NCBI GenBank assembly: GCA_963753165.1
Contig: CAVWBP010000015.1
Coordinates: forward strand, 39,420 to 103,419
Reading direction: 5' to 3'
DNA length: 64,000 nt
DNA from: JAKLQR01 sp963753165
GTDB taxonomy: Bacteria > Nitrospirota > Thermodesulfovibrionia > Thermodesulfovibrionales > SM23-35
The translations under genes and the position numbers were made by a program. This document shows, in pieces, positions 8,202-17,620 of this stretch; the first letter of the stretch is position 1; the number at the start of each line of letters is the position of its first letter. The notes beneath the pieces were generated by a model, which did no database searches, had not been told where the DNA came from, and saw only the letters and a program-made list of their open reading frames with translations.

Positions 8202-11200
8202 ATGCCGGGAAGGGATGACATCAGGAAGGTAATGATTATCGGGTCGGGTCCTATTGTAATAGGGCAGGCATGCGAGTTTGATTATTCAGGGACGCAGGCA
8301 TGCAAGGCGTTGAGAAATCTCGGATATGAGATCGTCCTGGTGAATTCGAATCCAGCAACCATTATGACAGACCCGGGAATGGCCGATGCCACCTATATAG
8401 AGCCGCTGACTGTAGAGTCGATGCAGCGTATCATCGAAAAGGAAAAGCCCGACGCTATCCTTCCTAATCTGGGCGGACAGACGGGATTGAATCTCTCTGC
8501 CGAACTGTCCCGCAGGGGAATACTCGATGCACATGGAGTGAAAATTATCGGGGTTCAGGCGGATGCCATAAAGCGGGGTGAGGACCGCATCGCATTCAAG
8601 GAAACAATGAACATGCTCGGCATCGATATGCCGAAAAGCGAACCTGCGTTCAGTGTCGAGGAAGCGGAAGCAATTGTTGCACAACTGGGTTTTCCTGTAG
8701 TTATCCGCCCTGCGTATACCATGGGCGGCACAGGCGGAGGGCTTGTATACAATCTGGAGGAACTGAGAACTGTTGCAAGCCGTGGCCTGTCAGCGAGTCT
8801 TATCGGACAGATATTAATAGAGGAATCCGTACTCGGGTGGGAGGAACTCGAACTGGAAGTGGTGCGCGACGCAAAGAACCAATGCATAACGGTCTGCTTT
8901 ATCGAGAATGTTGATGCAATGGGAGTCCATACCGGCGATTCATACTGTACCGCTCCAATGCTTACAATTGATCCGGAACTCCAGAAAAGATTACAGAAAT
9001 ATTCCTATGATATTGTTCAGGCCATCGAGGTGATCGGAGGGACGAACATACAGTTTGCCCATGACCCCAAGACCGGAAGGGTAGTCGTCATAGAAATCAA
9101 CCCAAGGACATCGCGTTCTTCAGCGCTTGCCTCCAAGGCAACCGGGTTCCCGATTGCCCGTATCTCGGCCCAACTCGCTGCAGGACTCACCCTTGATGAA
9201 ATCCCGTACTGGAGAGAGGGGACTCTCGATAAATATATACCCTGGGGCGATTATGTTGTCGTGAAATTTGCACGGTGGGCCTTTGAGAAATTCGAGGGAG
9301 TCGAAGACAAGCTCGGAACCCAGATGCGCGCTGTCGGAGAGGTAATGAGCATCGGCAAAACATATAAGGAGGCGCTGCTGAAATCCATACGCTCACTCGA
9401 GATCGGCCGCTCCGGCCTCGGGTTCGCAAAAGATTTTCATGAAAAAACCCTCGAAGAACTTATGGAAATGCTTTCGACCCCGACGAGTGAACGGCAGTTC
9501 ATTATGTATGAAGCGCTCCGGAAAGGCGCTCCGGTTGAAGAACTCTACGCAAAGACTTATATCAAGCCATGGTTTATCCTTCAGATGAAAGAACTTGTGG
9601 AACTTGAAGAAGAAATCCTCAAATACAAAGGCAAAGAGCTCCCTGACGAATTACTCATCAGGGCAAAGAAAGACGGATTTGCAGACCGCTATCTCTCGCA
9701 GCTGCTCGGCATTTCTGAAAAAGTCGTCCGCGACCGGCGGAAAAGCATCGGGATAACACAGGCATGGGAGCCTGTGCCTGTGAGCGGGGTAGAAAATGCC
9801 GCATATTATTATTCGACATTTAATGTTCCTGATACCATGCACGTGAGTGAAAGGAAAAAGGTCATGGTGATAGGAGGCGGACCGAACAGGATAGGGCAGG
9901 GTATCGAGTTCGATTATTGCTGTGTTCATGCCGCATTTGCCCTCAGGGATGAGGGGTATGAATCAATCATGGTGAACTGCAACCCTGAAACAGTCTCGAC
10001 AGATTACGACACTTCGGACAAGTTATATTTCGAGCCTGTGACGGTTGAGGACGTCCTTGGCATTTATGAAAAAGAAAAACCCGAAGGGGTAATTATCCAG
10101 TTCGGCGGACAGACCCCTCTGAACATCGCAAAAGAACTTTCAGAGGCCGGGGTGAATATTATCGGCACAACACCCGATACCATCGACCTTGCCGAAGACC
10201 GCGATCGTTTCCGCGGGATGATGAAAAAATTAGGCATACCCATGCCCGAGTCCGGAATGGCAAGCACGCTTGAGCATGCGCTCCAGGTGGCGGAAAAAAT
10301 AGGATATCCTCTTATGGTAAGGCCGTCATATGTTCTGGGCGGAAGAGGAATGGAGGTTATCCATGATGAAGAAATGCTCAGGCATTATGTTATGGCGGCA
10401 GTAGGGGTTACGCCTGACCGTCCTATCCTGATCGATAAATTCCTTGAGAACGCCATCGAGGCGGAGGCAGACGCAATTTCTGACGGCAAAGACGCGTTTG
10501 TTCCTGCGGTGATGGAGCATATAGAACTTGCGGGGATACACTCAGGAGATTCTGCCTGTGTCATCCCGCCGATCAGCATCCCGGCGAGACATCTCGAAAC
10601 AATTTACGAATACACGAGGAAGATTGCCATAGAACTGCATGTCGTCGGACTCATGAATATCCAGTATGCGATTGCAAATGATACCGTATTTGTTCTCGAA
10701 GCAAATCCGCGTGCATCGAGAACGGTGCCCCTGGTTTCGAAAGTGTGCAACTTCCCCATGGTGCGTACAGCCATGCAGGTTATGCTCGGCAGGAAACTTG
10801 CGGACCTGAAGCCCGGTTCAGTACATGTCCCTTATTTCGGGGTGAAAGAAGCGGTATTCCCGTTTAATATGTTCCCGGAAGTGGACCCCATATTAGGTCC
10901 CGAGATGCGGTCTACAGGTGAAGTCCTCGGCATGGCAGATACTTTCGGGCAGGCATTCTACAAGGCAGAAGAGGCTGCACAGCAGAAACTGCCTACAGAA
11001 GGAACCGTGCTCATAACAGTAACGGATGAAGACAAACAGGCGGCGCTTCAGGTTGCAAGACGTCTTGCGGGATTCGGTTTCAGGATCATGGCTACACGGG
11101 GAACCCATAATTTCCTCGCACAAAACGGTATCCAGGCAAAGTTGATTGACAAGATTCACGAAGGACGTCCTCATGTTGTCGATGCCATTAAGAACAAAGA

Positions 11201-11402
11201 GATACACCTGATCATCAATACGCCAAGCGGGAAACTCGGCAAGCACGATGATTCCTATATCCGGAAAGCCGCAATTAAATATAAAGTCCCCCACATAACG
11301 ACCATCGCTGCCGCTGTTGCTGCGGCGAGGGGAATCGAGGCCTTCCAGGGAGGGAAGAGCGACGTCAGGTCACTCCAGAGTTACCACGCGGATATAAAAT
11401 AA
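8202..11402 (+). CDS. carB: Carbamoyl-phosphate synthase large subunit
   Basis: A 1066-residue CarB, the usual length. It makes carbamoyl phosphate from glutamine-derived ammonia, bicarbonate and two ATP, feeding arginine and pyrimidine synthesis. Two homologous ATP-grasp halves are visible. The first has GSGPIVIGQACEFDYSG, YTMGGTGGGL and EINPRTSRSSALASKATG. The second has GGGPNRIGQGIEFDYC, SYVLGGRGM and EANPRASRTVPLVSK. A C-terminal MGS-like allosteric domain (about residue 940 on) includes TRGTHNFL and INTPSGK. The ATG at 8202 is preceded by AAGGGGGA; a GTG at 8169 would lie inside the repeat element. carA is not in the window. Confidence 0.98.
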   Translation: MPGRDDIRKVMIIGSGPIVIGQACEFDYSGTQACKALRNLGYEIVLVNSNPATIMTDPGMADATYIEPLTVESMQRIIEKEKPDAILPNLGGQTGLNLSAELSRRGILDAHGVKIIGVQADAIKRGEDRIAFKETMNMLGIDMPKSEPAFSVEEAEAIVAQLGFPVVIRPAYTMGGTGGGLVYNLEELRTVASRGLSASLIGQILIEESVLGWEELELEVVRDAKNQCITVCFIENVDAMGVHTGDSYCTAPMLTIDPELQKRLQKYSYDIVQAIEVIGGTNIQFAHDPKTGRVVVIEINPRTSRSSALASKATGFPIARISAQLAAGLTLDEIPYWREGTLDKYIPWGDYVVVKFARWAFEKFEGVEDKLGTQMRAVGEVMSIGKTYKEALLKSIRSLEIGRSGLGFAKDFHEKTLEELMEMLSTPTSERQFIMYEALRKGAPVEELYAKTYIKPWFILQMKELVELEEEILKYKGKELPDELLIRAKKDGFADRYLSQLLGISEKVVRDRRKSIGITQAWEPVPVSGVENAAYYYSTFNVPDTMHVSERKKVMVIGGGPNRIGQGIEFDYCCVHAAFALRDEGYESIMVNCNPETVSTDYDTSDKLYFEPVTVEDVLGIYEKEKPEGVIIQFGGQTPLNIAKELSEAGVNIIGTTPDTIDLAEDRDRFRGMMKKLGIPMPESGMASTLEHALQVAEKIGYPLMVRPSYVLGGRGMEVIHDEEMLRHYVMAAVGVTPDRPILIDKFLENAIEAEADAISDGKDAFVPAVMEHIELAGIHSGDSACVIPPISIPARHLETIYEYTRKIAIELHVVGLMNIQYAIANDTVFVLEANPRASRTVPLVSKVCNFPMVRTAMQVMLGRKLADLKPGSVHVPYFGVKEAVFPFNMFPEVDPILGPEMRSTGEVLGMADTFGQAFYKAEEAAQQKLPTEGTVLITVTDEDKQAALQVARRLAGFGFRIMATRGTHNFLAQNGIQAKLIDKIHEGRPHVVDAIKNKEIHLIINTPSGKLGKHDDSYIRKAAIKYKVPHITTIAAAVAAARGIEAFQGGKSDVRSLQSYHADIK

Positions 11403-11553
11403 GGAAGAACGATTCAAGTTAACCGACCGGCAAGCCGGCCGAATTCTCAGCTTTCCCTGAATATCTGATGGTTCCTTGTGTTTCCCTTCATGCATATGGT
11501 ATAAAAAAATGTTCTTTATCTCTGAACAATACTTTCAAAAAGAGGAGTTGCCG

Positions 11554-12529
11554 TTGAACAAGAGAGTGTCTGTCTTCATTTCCCTGGGAGTTATCAGTGC
11601 GGTTGTGCTCTGTCTCTTCATCCATCAACCGGATGCATCCATTCTTCTTGACCGCGTTGTTGCGGTTGTGAACAAAGAGGTAATAACCTGGAGCGAACTC
11701 TATAAAATGATGGAATCCGAGGCAGGGGATAAGATAAAAGCAATGAATGAAACCGAGCGTATGACACTGTTCAGAGAGAACGAACCGCTTTTCCTCGAAA
11801 AACTTATTGATGTCCGGCTGCAGATCCAGGATGCGAAAAGGATTGGTTTTGAGGTCGGTCCGGCGGAAGTAAAGGAAGCAATAGAGAATATCAAGAATAA
11901 ATATAGCATGAGCGATACGGAATTAGAAGAAATGCTGAAAAAAGAGGGATTGAGTCTGGAGGAATACAAAAAGCAGCTTTCCGAACAGATTCTTGTCAGG
12001 CAGTACTTAAACCGGCAGGTGAGAAGTAAAATTGTCCTCTCAAATGAAGAGGTGGAACAGTACATAAAGGTAAACAGGGAAAATATTATTGATACCGAAG
12101 CATATAAATTGCGGCAGATTCTCTTCAGGAAACCAAAGGATGAGACCGGGAACAAGATGCTCGAAGAAAAGATTGCAGCGCTTACCGAAAAATTGAAGAC
12201 AGGTGAGGATTTTGCTGCGATCGCACAGGGAAATGTCGGAAGATTCTTCCGCGAAAAGCGGAGGAGACCTGGGGTTTGTCAAGAAGAGTCTCCTCGCAAA
12301 GGAATTCCTGATAGTCCTGGAGTCATTGAAGCCCGGTGAAATCAGTAAACCTTTCTGGACCGGGCAGGGACTGCATATTATTAAACTGGAAGAGAAAACT
12401 ACCGCGCAAAGCTCGGATCAAGTCAGGGAAGCTGTCAGGAAGAAAATGGAAGATGAACAGTTTCTGGCGCGCTATAAAAATCTCATCAAGGGCCTCCGCG
12501 AAAAATCACATATAGAAATCAGACTTTAG
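11554..12529 (+). CDS. SurA-like periplasmic chaperone/peptidyl-prolyl isomerase, one frameshift
   Basis: A signal peptide (MNKRVSVFISLGVISAVVLC) is followed by a SurA N-terminal domain (LLDRVVAVVNKEVITWSEL; LEKLIDVRLQIQDAKRIG; ILVRQYLNRQV) and a single parvulin domain (EAYKLRQILFRKP, then GGDLGFVKKSLLAKEF and LKPGEISKPFWTGQGLHIIKLEE). It helps outer-membrane proteins fold. The frame breaks inside the parvulin domain; deleting one G of 12228-12230 restores AAIAQEMSEDSSAKSGGDLGF. I chose the TTG at 11554 because GAGGAG lies seven bases upstream and it gives a proper signal peptide. purN follows three bases after the stop. Confidence 0.85.
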
Positions 12530-12531
12530 CC

Positions 12532-13203
12532 ATGAACGGACAAAAGATGCCGGCGCTGAAAATCGGTGTTCTTGCATCAGGGAGAGGGTCGAATTTCCAG
12601 GCGATTCTTGACGAAATAGGCAAGGGCAAACTCCATGCAGAAATCGCGGTCCTTATCACTGACAACCCTTCAGCGTTTGCGATCGAACGCGCAAAAAAGA
12701 ATCACATTGAATTTCTCGTCGTGCACCCTGCGGATTATGCTTCGCGGGAAGAGTATTTCCGCAATATTGCAGAGGAACTGAGGACAAGGAATGCGGGATT
12801 AATTGTTTTGGCCGGGTTCATGCGCATTGTGGGAAAGGCGCTGATCGAGGCTTTCCCCAACAGGATCATGAATATTCATCCGGCGCTCCTTCCTTCTTTC
12901 CCAGGGCTGCACGGACAGAAGCAGGCGCTCGAATACGGCGTCAGGATTTCCGGATGCACGGTGCATTTCGTTGATGAAGGCATGGACACAGGCCCGATAA
13001 TAATACAGGCTGCGGTTCCTGTTGTTCAGGGGGATACAGAAGATACCCTTTCCGCGAGAATTCTTGAACTTGAACATAAGATATACCCCGAGGCTATCCG
13101 GTTGTTTGCAGAAGGAAGGATAGACGTTCACGGGAGAACGGTGCAGATAAAAGATTTCCCTGATGTACAAAGTTCCTTTACGAATCCGGCCTTAGATATC
13201 TAA
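12532..13203 (+). CDS. purN: Phosphoribosylglycinamide formyltransferase
   Basis: A 223-residue GART enzyme that transfers a formyl group from 10-formyl-THF to GAR in purine synthesis. The N-terminal ASGRGSNFQAI phosphate-binding loop, the AGFMRIV strand, the catalytic Asn/His in MNIHPALLPSFPG and the Asp in HFVDEGMDTGPII are all present. It follows the SurA-like gene by two bases and is probably translationally coupled to it. The C-terminal 15 residues are a little longer than usual. Confidence 0.96.
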   Translation: MNGQKMPALKIGVLASGRGSNFQAILDEIGKGKLHAEIAVLITDNPSAFAIERAKKNHIEFLVVHPADYASREEYFRNIAEELRTRNAGLIVLAGFMRIVGKALIEAFPNRIMNIHPALLPSFPGLHGQKQALEYGVRISGCTVHFVDEGMDTGPIIIQAAVPVVQGDTEDTLSARILELEHKIYPEAIRLFAEGRIDVHGRTVQIKDFPDVQSSFTNPALDI

Positions 13204-13289
13204 CTCTACTTATTTCAAATGTCATAATATCATTGAAAAATTCTGCTTAACAAACTATAATTCTTTAAAATATAAAAGATAAGCAAGTC

Positions 13290-14594
13290 ATGTTAAAGAA
13301 AAAGATTATGTTAATAAGAATACTCCTTATAATTTCATGCATATTTATTGTCTCGCAAACGTCTTTTTCGGCTGAAAATAAAAAAGAAGTGATGGTAATC
13401 ACAGTCAACGGTGCTATCAATCCTGTAGTATCTGAATATCTCAATAAAACTATCCTGAAAGCGAATGAAAAGAAGGTCGAGGCGCTTGTGATTGAGCTTG
13501 ATACACCGGGTGGATTGGACACCTCAATGAGAACTATCGTGAAAGATATTATTGCGAGCGAGGTGCCGGTTATTGTGTTTGTATCGCCCAGCGGAAGCAG
13601 GGCTGCATCTGCAGGGGCGTTTATCACGCTTGCCGCTCATATTGCAGCAATGGCGCCGGGCACGAACATTGGCGCCGCACATCCCGTAGGTGTCGGGGAG
13701 AAGATGGATAAGACGATGTCTGAAAAGGCCACGAATGACGCAGCTGCATATATCAGATCACTCGCAGAGAAAAGGGGAAGAAATGCGCAATGGGCTGAGG
13801 ATGCGGTAAGAAAAAGCATCTCATCCACAGAGAAAGAAGCGCTCGAACAGAATGTGATAGACCTGGTTACCAATAATCTGAATTCGCTCCTCTCGGATAT
13901 CGACGGCAGGAATATCGAGACAATAATGGGTGAAAAGATATTACATACGAAAGATGCTGCAGTGCAAAGGGAGGAGATCGGAATCCGGCAGAAGATACTG
14001 GGGTTTATCTCCGATCCGAACGTTGCGTATATGCTGATGCTCCTCGGTTTTTACGGACTGTTCTTTGAACTCACAAATCCCGGGTCCCTCTTCCCCGGTG
14101 TGCTCGGCGGTATCTGTCTCATCCTTGCGTTTTATGCCTTTCAGACTCTCCCTGTGAATTATGCAGGACTTCTTCTGATCATCCTTGCGATTATCCTTTT
14201 CATCCTTGAAGTGAAAATTATCTCCCACGGGGTGCTTACCATCGGGGGAATAATTGCAATGATTATCGGATCACTCATGCTTTTTGAATCCCCTGCTCCG
14301 TTCATGAAACTCTCGCTCGCCGTCATTCTTCCCGCAGTCGCAATAACGACCCTCTTCTTCACCCTGACGTTCAGTCTTGCGGTGAAAGCTTACAGGAAGA
14401 AACCGGTCACCGGGTCCGAAGGTCTTGTTGGTGAGGAAGGAATTGCCGATACCGATATCACACAGGAGAGCGGAATGGTCTCACTCCATGGTGAACGCTG
14501 GTCGGCATATGCGGAAATGCCCGTTCAAAAAGGTGAACATGTTATTGTTGTTCAGGTGTCAGGGCTGAAATTGAAAGTTAAGAAGTTACAATGA
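13290..14594 (+). CDS. nfeD: NfeD/STOPP-type membrane serine protease (ClpP class)
   Basis: A 434-residue membrane protease. A signal peptide is followed by a ClpP-like domain (ALVIELDTPGG; FVSPSGSRAASAGAFI with the nucleophile Ser near residue 106; GAAHPVG; a Lys in SEKATND as the likely general base). Four or five membrane segments follow (about 235-365), then a C-terminal OB-fold NfeD domain (GLVGEEGIADTDI through VSGLKLKVKK). In archaea the homologue PH1510 cuts the C-terminus of its neighbouring stomatin; here too a stomatin gene follows directly, so the pair likely works together in membrane-protein quality control. Confidence 0.93.
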   Translation: MLKKKIMLIRILLIISCIFIVSQTSFSAENKKEVMVITVNGAINPVVSEYLNKTILKANEKKVEALVIELDTPGGLDTSMRTIVKDIIASEVPVIVFVSPSGSRAASAGAFITLAAHIAAMAPGTNIGAAHPVGVGEKMDKTMSEKATNDAAAYIRSLAEKRGRNAQWAEDAVRKSISSTEKEALEQNVIDLVTNNLNSLLSDIDGRNIETIMGEKILHTKDAAVQREEIGIRQKILGFISDPNVAYMLMLLGFYGLFFELTNPGSLFPGVLGGICLILAFYAFQTLPVNYAGLLLIILAIILFILEVKIISHGVLTIGGIIAMIIGSLMLFESPAPFMKLSLAVILPAVAITTLFFTLTFSLAVKAYRKKPVTGSEGLVGEEGIADTDITQESGMVSLHGERWSAYAEMPVQKGEHVIVVQVSGLKLKVKKLQ

Positions 14595-14622
14595 GTTTAC
14601 ACAGTTTTTAAAGGAGGTCAAT

Positions 14623-15413
14623 ATGCCGATTATTAGAGCCGTCTTTTATGGGTGTTCTTATCACAGTCTTTTTTGTTGTCTACTTCCTCTCGAGCGCGAT
14701 CAAGATACTGAGGGAATATGAGAGGGGAGTTGTCTTCAGGCTTGGAAGGATTATTCCGGTGAAAGGACCCGGCCTCGTTATCATCTGGCCGATTATCGAC
14801 AAACTGGTCAGGGTAAGCCTTCGTACGGTCACTATGGACGTGCCGTCACAGGATGTTATTACCAAGGACAATATTTCCGTCAAAGTGAATGCAGTCGTAT
14901 ATTTCAGGGTTATGGACCCTATCAAGGCAATAACCGAGGTGGAGGATTTTTATTTTGCAACTTCACAGATTGCACAGACAACTCTCAGGAGCATCCTCGG
15001 CCAGAGCCAGCTCGATGACCTTCTTACCAAACAGGGAAGAGGTCAACGCAGAGCTTCAGAAAGTGATCGATTTTCAGACTGAACCATGGGGAATTAAAGT
15101 CACGGCAGTAGAAGTCAAGAATGTTGACTTGCCTGTAGAAATGCAGAGGGCTATCGCAAAACAGGCAGAGGCTGAGCGTGAAAGAAGGGCAAAGGTCATC
15201 CACGCAGAAGGAGAATTTCAAGCTTCCCAGAAACTTGCTGACGCAGCACATATCATAGCGACAGCACCATCTGCATTACAGCTCAGATTTCTCCAGACCC
15301 TGGCAGAAATTGCAACAGAAAAAAATTCAACGATTATATTCCCTGTTCCGATTGATTTGATCAAACCTTTTTTTGATAAATATTCAAAAGAGGTGGAAGA
15401 AAAGAGAGAGTGA
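14623..15413 (+). CDS. Slipin/stomatin-family SPFH membrane protein, two frameshifts
   Basis: An N-terminal hydrophobic anchor (MGVLITVFFVVYFLSS) precedes an SPFH domain (REYERGVVFRLGRIIPVKGPG; TVTMDVPSQDVITKDNISV; DFYFATSQIAQTTLRSILGQ) and the coiled C-terminus (MQRAIAKQAEAERERRAKVI; FPVPIDLIKPF). These proteins form membrane-associated oligomers and pair with NfeD proteases. Two one-base gains break it: one in the T-run 14644-14647, which separates the ribosome-binding-site-linked ATG at 14623 from the reading frame, and one near 15031, where correction restores LLTKREEVNAELQKVID. AGGAGG at 14612-14617 supports the start. Confidence 0.85.
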
Positions 15414-16099
15414 ACGGCGGCAAGAGACCGAGAAATAATATCTGGCTCAAGCTCTTTGTCCTTATCGCCTTCCTTGTAATCGTTCTTGTACTCTACAAGA
15501 CCGGTGCGTTCCATTTCTTTCTCGACAGAAACAGGATTGAATCGTTCCTCAACACACTTGGACCGTTCTCATGGGTCGGATTTATTGTACTGCAGATACT
15601 TCAGGTTGTGGCCGCTCCCATTCCCGGCGAGGTTACCGGGTTCCTGGGCGGATATCTCTATGGCGGATTCCTTGGAATCATACTCTCGACTATCGGATTA
15701 ACCCTTGGTTCCTGGTTCGCTTTTTTTTTCTCAAAAACCTTCGGAAGGCCTTTTGTCGAAAAATTTGTTCAGAAGAAAACAATAGACCGATACGATTATC
15801 TTCTGAAACACCGCAAGGCGGCGGTGCTTGTATTCATCCTCTTTCTTATCCCCGGATTTCCGAAAGATTACCTCTGTTATATCCTTGGACTCGGCCCTAT
15901 GGCTACAGGTGAATTTCTGATAATCAGCACCGCAGGCAGGTTGACAGGCACAGTCATGCTCACCCTGGGAGGGATCTTTTTCCGCAATCAGCAGTATTAC
16001 CGGTTTTCCATGCTTGTCGGTATCGCAATTGTTATCGTACTCTTATCAATGGCGTACCGCGATAAACTTGAAAAAATGTTCAGGAGATGGCACCGGTAA
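15410..16099 (+). CDS. VTT-domain (DedA/TVP38-like) membrane protein
   Basis: A 229-residue protein with about five or six membrane segments and the VTT-domain signature: PIPGEVTGFLGGYLYGG, GSWFAFFFSKTFGR and the second re-entrant segment LIPGFPKDYLCYILGLG. VTT proteins are candidate lipid scramblases or flippases. It begins with GTG and overlaps the stomatin stop by four bases, so it is the third gene of an nfeD-stomatin-VTT operon, all acting at the membrane. Confidence 0.85.
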   Translation: MNGGKRPRNNIWLKLFVLIAFLVIVLVLYKTGAFHFFLDRNRIESFLNTLGPFSWVGFIVLQILQVVAAPIPGEVTGFLGGYLYGGFLGIILSTIGLTLGSWFAFFFSKTFGRPFVEKFVQKKTIDRYDYLLKHRKAAVLVFILFLIPGFPKDYLCYILGLGPMATGEFLIISTAGRLTGTVMLTLGGIFFRNQQYYRFSMLVGIAIVIVLLSMAYRDKLEKMFRRWHR

Positions 16100-16240
16100 T
16101 CTGTAAAGGGACTTCATGAAAATAGTTCTGTTATCGAAAGGAGGAGTGAGGATATGATGAGGTAAAGAGACAATTGTTCGGTTGATGCACAGTGTTGCAG
16201 GAATAAAAACTTCAAAATTATTGCACAAGAGGGGGACCCC

Positions 16241-17521
16241 ATGGAATATGCAGGAACGACTCACTATGCAACAAACAGGAAGTTTGCAAGAACACCCTGT
16301 TCTCTCGAAATCGATTATTCTGTTTTTTCGAATGATGCAAAGCAGCGCAGATTGATAGACCTGAAAGCAAATGCGATCGATATGAGCAAGGCAGGTATCG
16401 GCATTCAGACCGACTATCCGCTTACGCCGGGTAATATTGTGTGGTTTAACAGCGGGATAGAAGAAAAGGTAGGATACGTGCGCTGGTGTACACAGGCTGA
16501 CAGCGGATACAGGGCAGGGGTAGAGTTAGACGGGAAATATGTTGTCCAGCTCGATGAGGCAACTGAGGTGTTCAATAGACGGCTTGAGACGCTGGAAAAA
16601 AGATGCCTCGACCCGGAAGAAAAGCCTGATGAACTTTTACAGGCTACTAAAGAGGCGGTAGATGACGTGCTGTTATCCTGTGCAAAATTCGAGCAGCAGG
16701 TGCATGACAAGGATGTCATTCGGTCAACAAGGATACGGTTCAGGGAGAAAACGAATGCGATCCTGTCCAAAAGCTACTGTATCAATCGCGCCCGTACATG
16801 GCCGCAGGGTCAGCAGGGTGATTACAAGACACTCGAAATCGCCTACAAGAATACCCCGTTATCAGAAGGCATCGGATACTATCTGGACCGCTACCTGTTG
16901 GATTCAGACCTTGGCCCGGCAGTCAGGAACAGGATACAGAAACTCGAAGGAATATTAAGAGAAGAATTGAGAAAAAGAGAGAAACCGTCTGTTCTGAATA
17001 TTGCCTGCGGCTCATGCCGTGAAGTGTTTACGCTGGCACGGGACATTGAGGAATCAGGCGCCCGCTTTACTTGTATAGACATTGATAACGACGCCCTCTC
17101 TTTTTCAGCAAACCGACTTTCCTATACGAATATTTCCCCGCTTACCTCAAACCAGGTTGTGCTGCGAAAATACAATGCCCTCAGGATGTTCGACCATGAG
17201 CTGAACCTGAGTGAATTCGGGAAGCAGGATATTATCTACAGCGTCGGGTTCTTTGATTATCTTGATTCTGAATTCCTTGCACGGCTGTTTAACAGCCTCT
17301 ATAAGCTGCTGAATCCGGGCGGATTGCTTATTACCTCATTCAAGGATGCAAACCGTTACAGACATCAGGATTATCACTGGATTACAGACTGGGACGGTTT
17401 CCTGCAGCGAACTGAAGACGAGTTCTTCAGGATATTTTCCGATGCTGAAATTCCGGAAAGTTCAATCACCGAAACCCGAGAGGAGTCAGGCGTCATAGTT
17501 TTTTATCTGGCAGCATCATAG
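16241..17521 (+). CDS. PilZ domain fused to PhcB-like SAM methyltransferase
   Basis: A 426-residue two-domain protein. The N-terminal PilZ domain (about 10-100) retains both c-di-GMP motifs, R13-KFA-R17 and D47-M-S49-KA-G52. A helical linker (about 100-240) contains GYYLDRYLLDSDLGPAVRNRI. The class I methyltransferase domain starts near residue 251 with VLNIACGSCREV, then FTCIDIDNDALSF and LLNPGGLLITSF. The linker plus the NxACGxxRE motif resemble PhcB-type enzymes that methylate 3-hydroxy fatty acids to make extracellular signals. It lies 99 bases upstream of a ketosynthase cluster, so a fatty-acyl substrate is a reasonable guess. Activity controlled by c-di-GMP is inferred from the domain fusion. 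Confidence 0.8.
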   Translation: MEYAGTTHYATNRKFARTPCSLEIDYSVFSNDAKQRRLIDLKANAIDMSKAGIGIQTDYPLTPGNIVWFNSGIEEKVGYVRWCTQADSGYRAGVELDGKYVVQLDEATEVFNRRLETLEKRCLDPEEKPDELLQATKEAVDDVLLSCAKFEQQVHDKDVIRSTRIRFREKTNAILSKSYCINRARTWPQGQQGDYKTLEIAYKNTPLSEGIGYYLDRYLLDSDLGPAVRNRIQKLEGILREELRKREKPSVLNIACGSCREVFTLARDIEESGARFTCIDIDNDALSFSANRLSYTNISPLTSNQVVLRKYNALRMFDHELNLSEFGKQDIIYSVGFFDYLDSEFLARLFNSLYKLLNPGGLLITSFKDANRYRHQDYHWITDWDGFLQRTEDEFFRIFSDAEIPESSITETREESGVIVFYLAAS

Positions 17522-17620
17522 CACGGAGTTGCTCTATTTGATATACTGTATGGGTTTCAGGGATATTAATCCGCCAGTCATATTGGGAAGACCTGATACG
17601 GCACGAGGGTATCAAGGATT

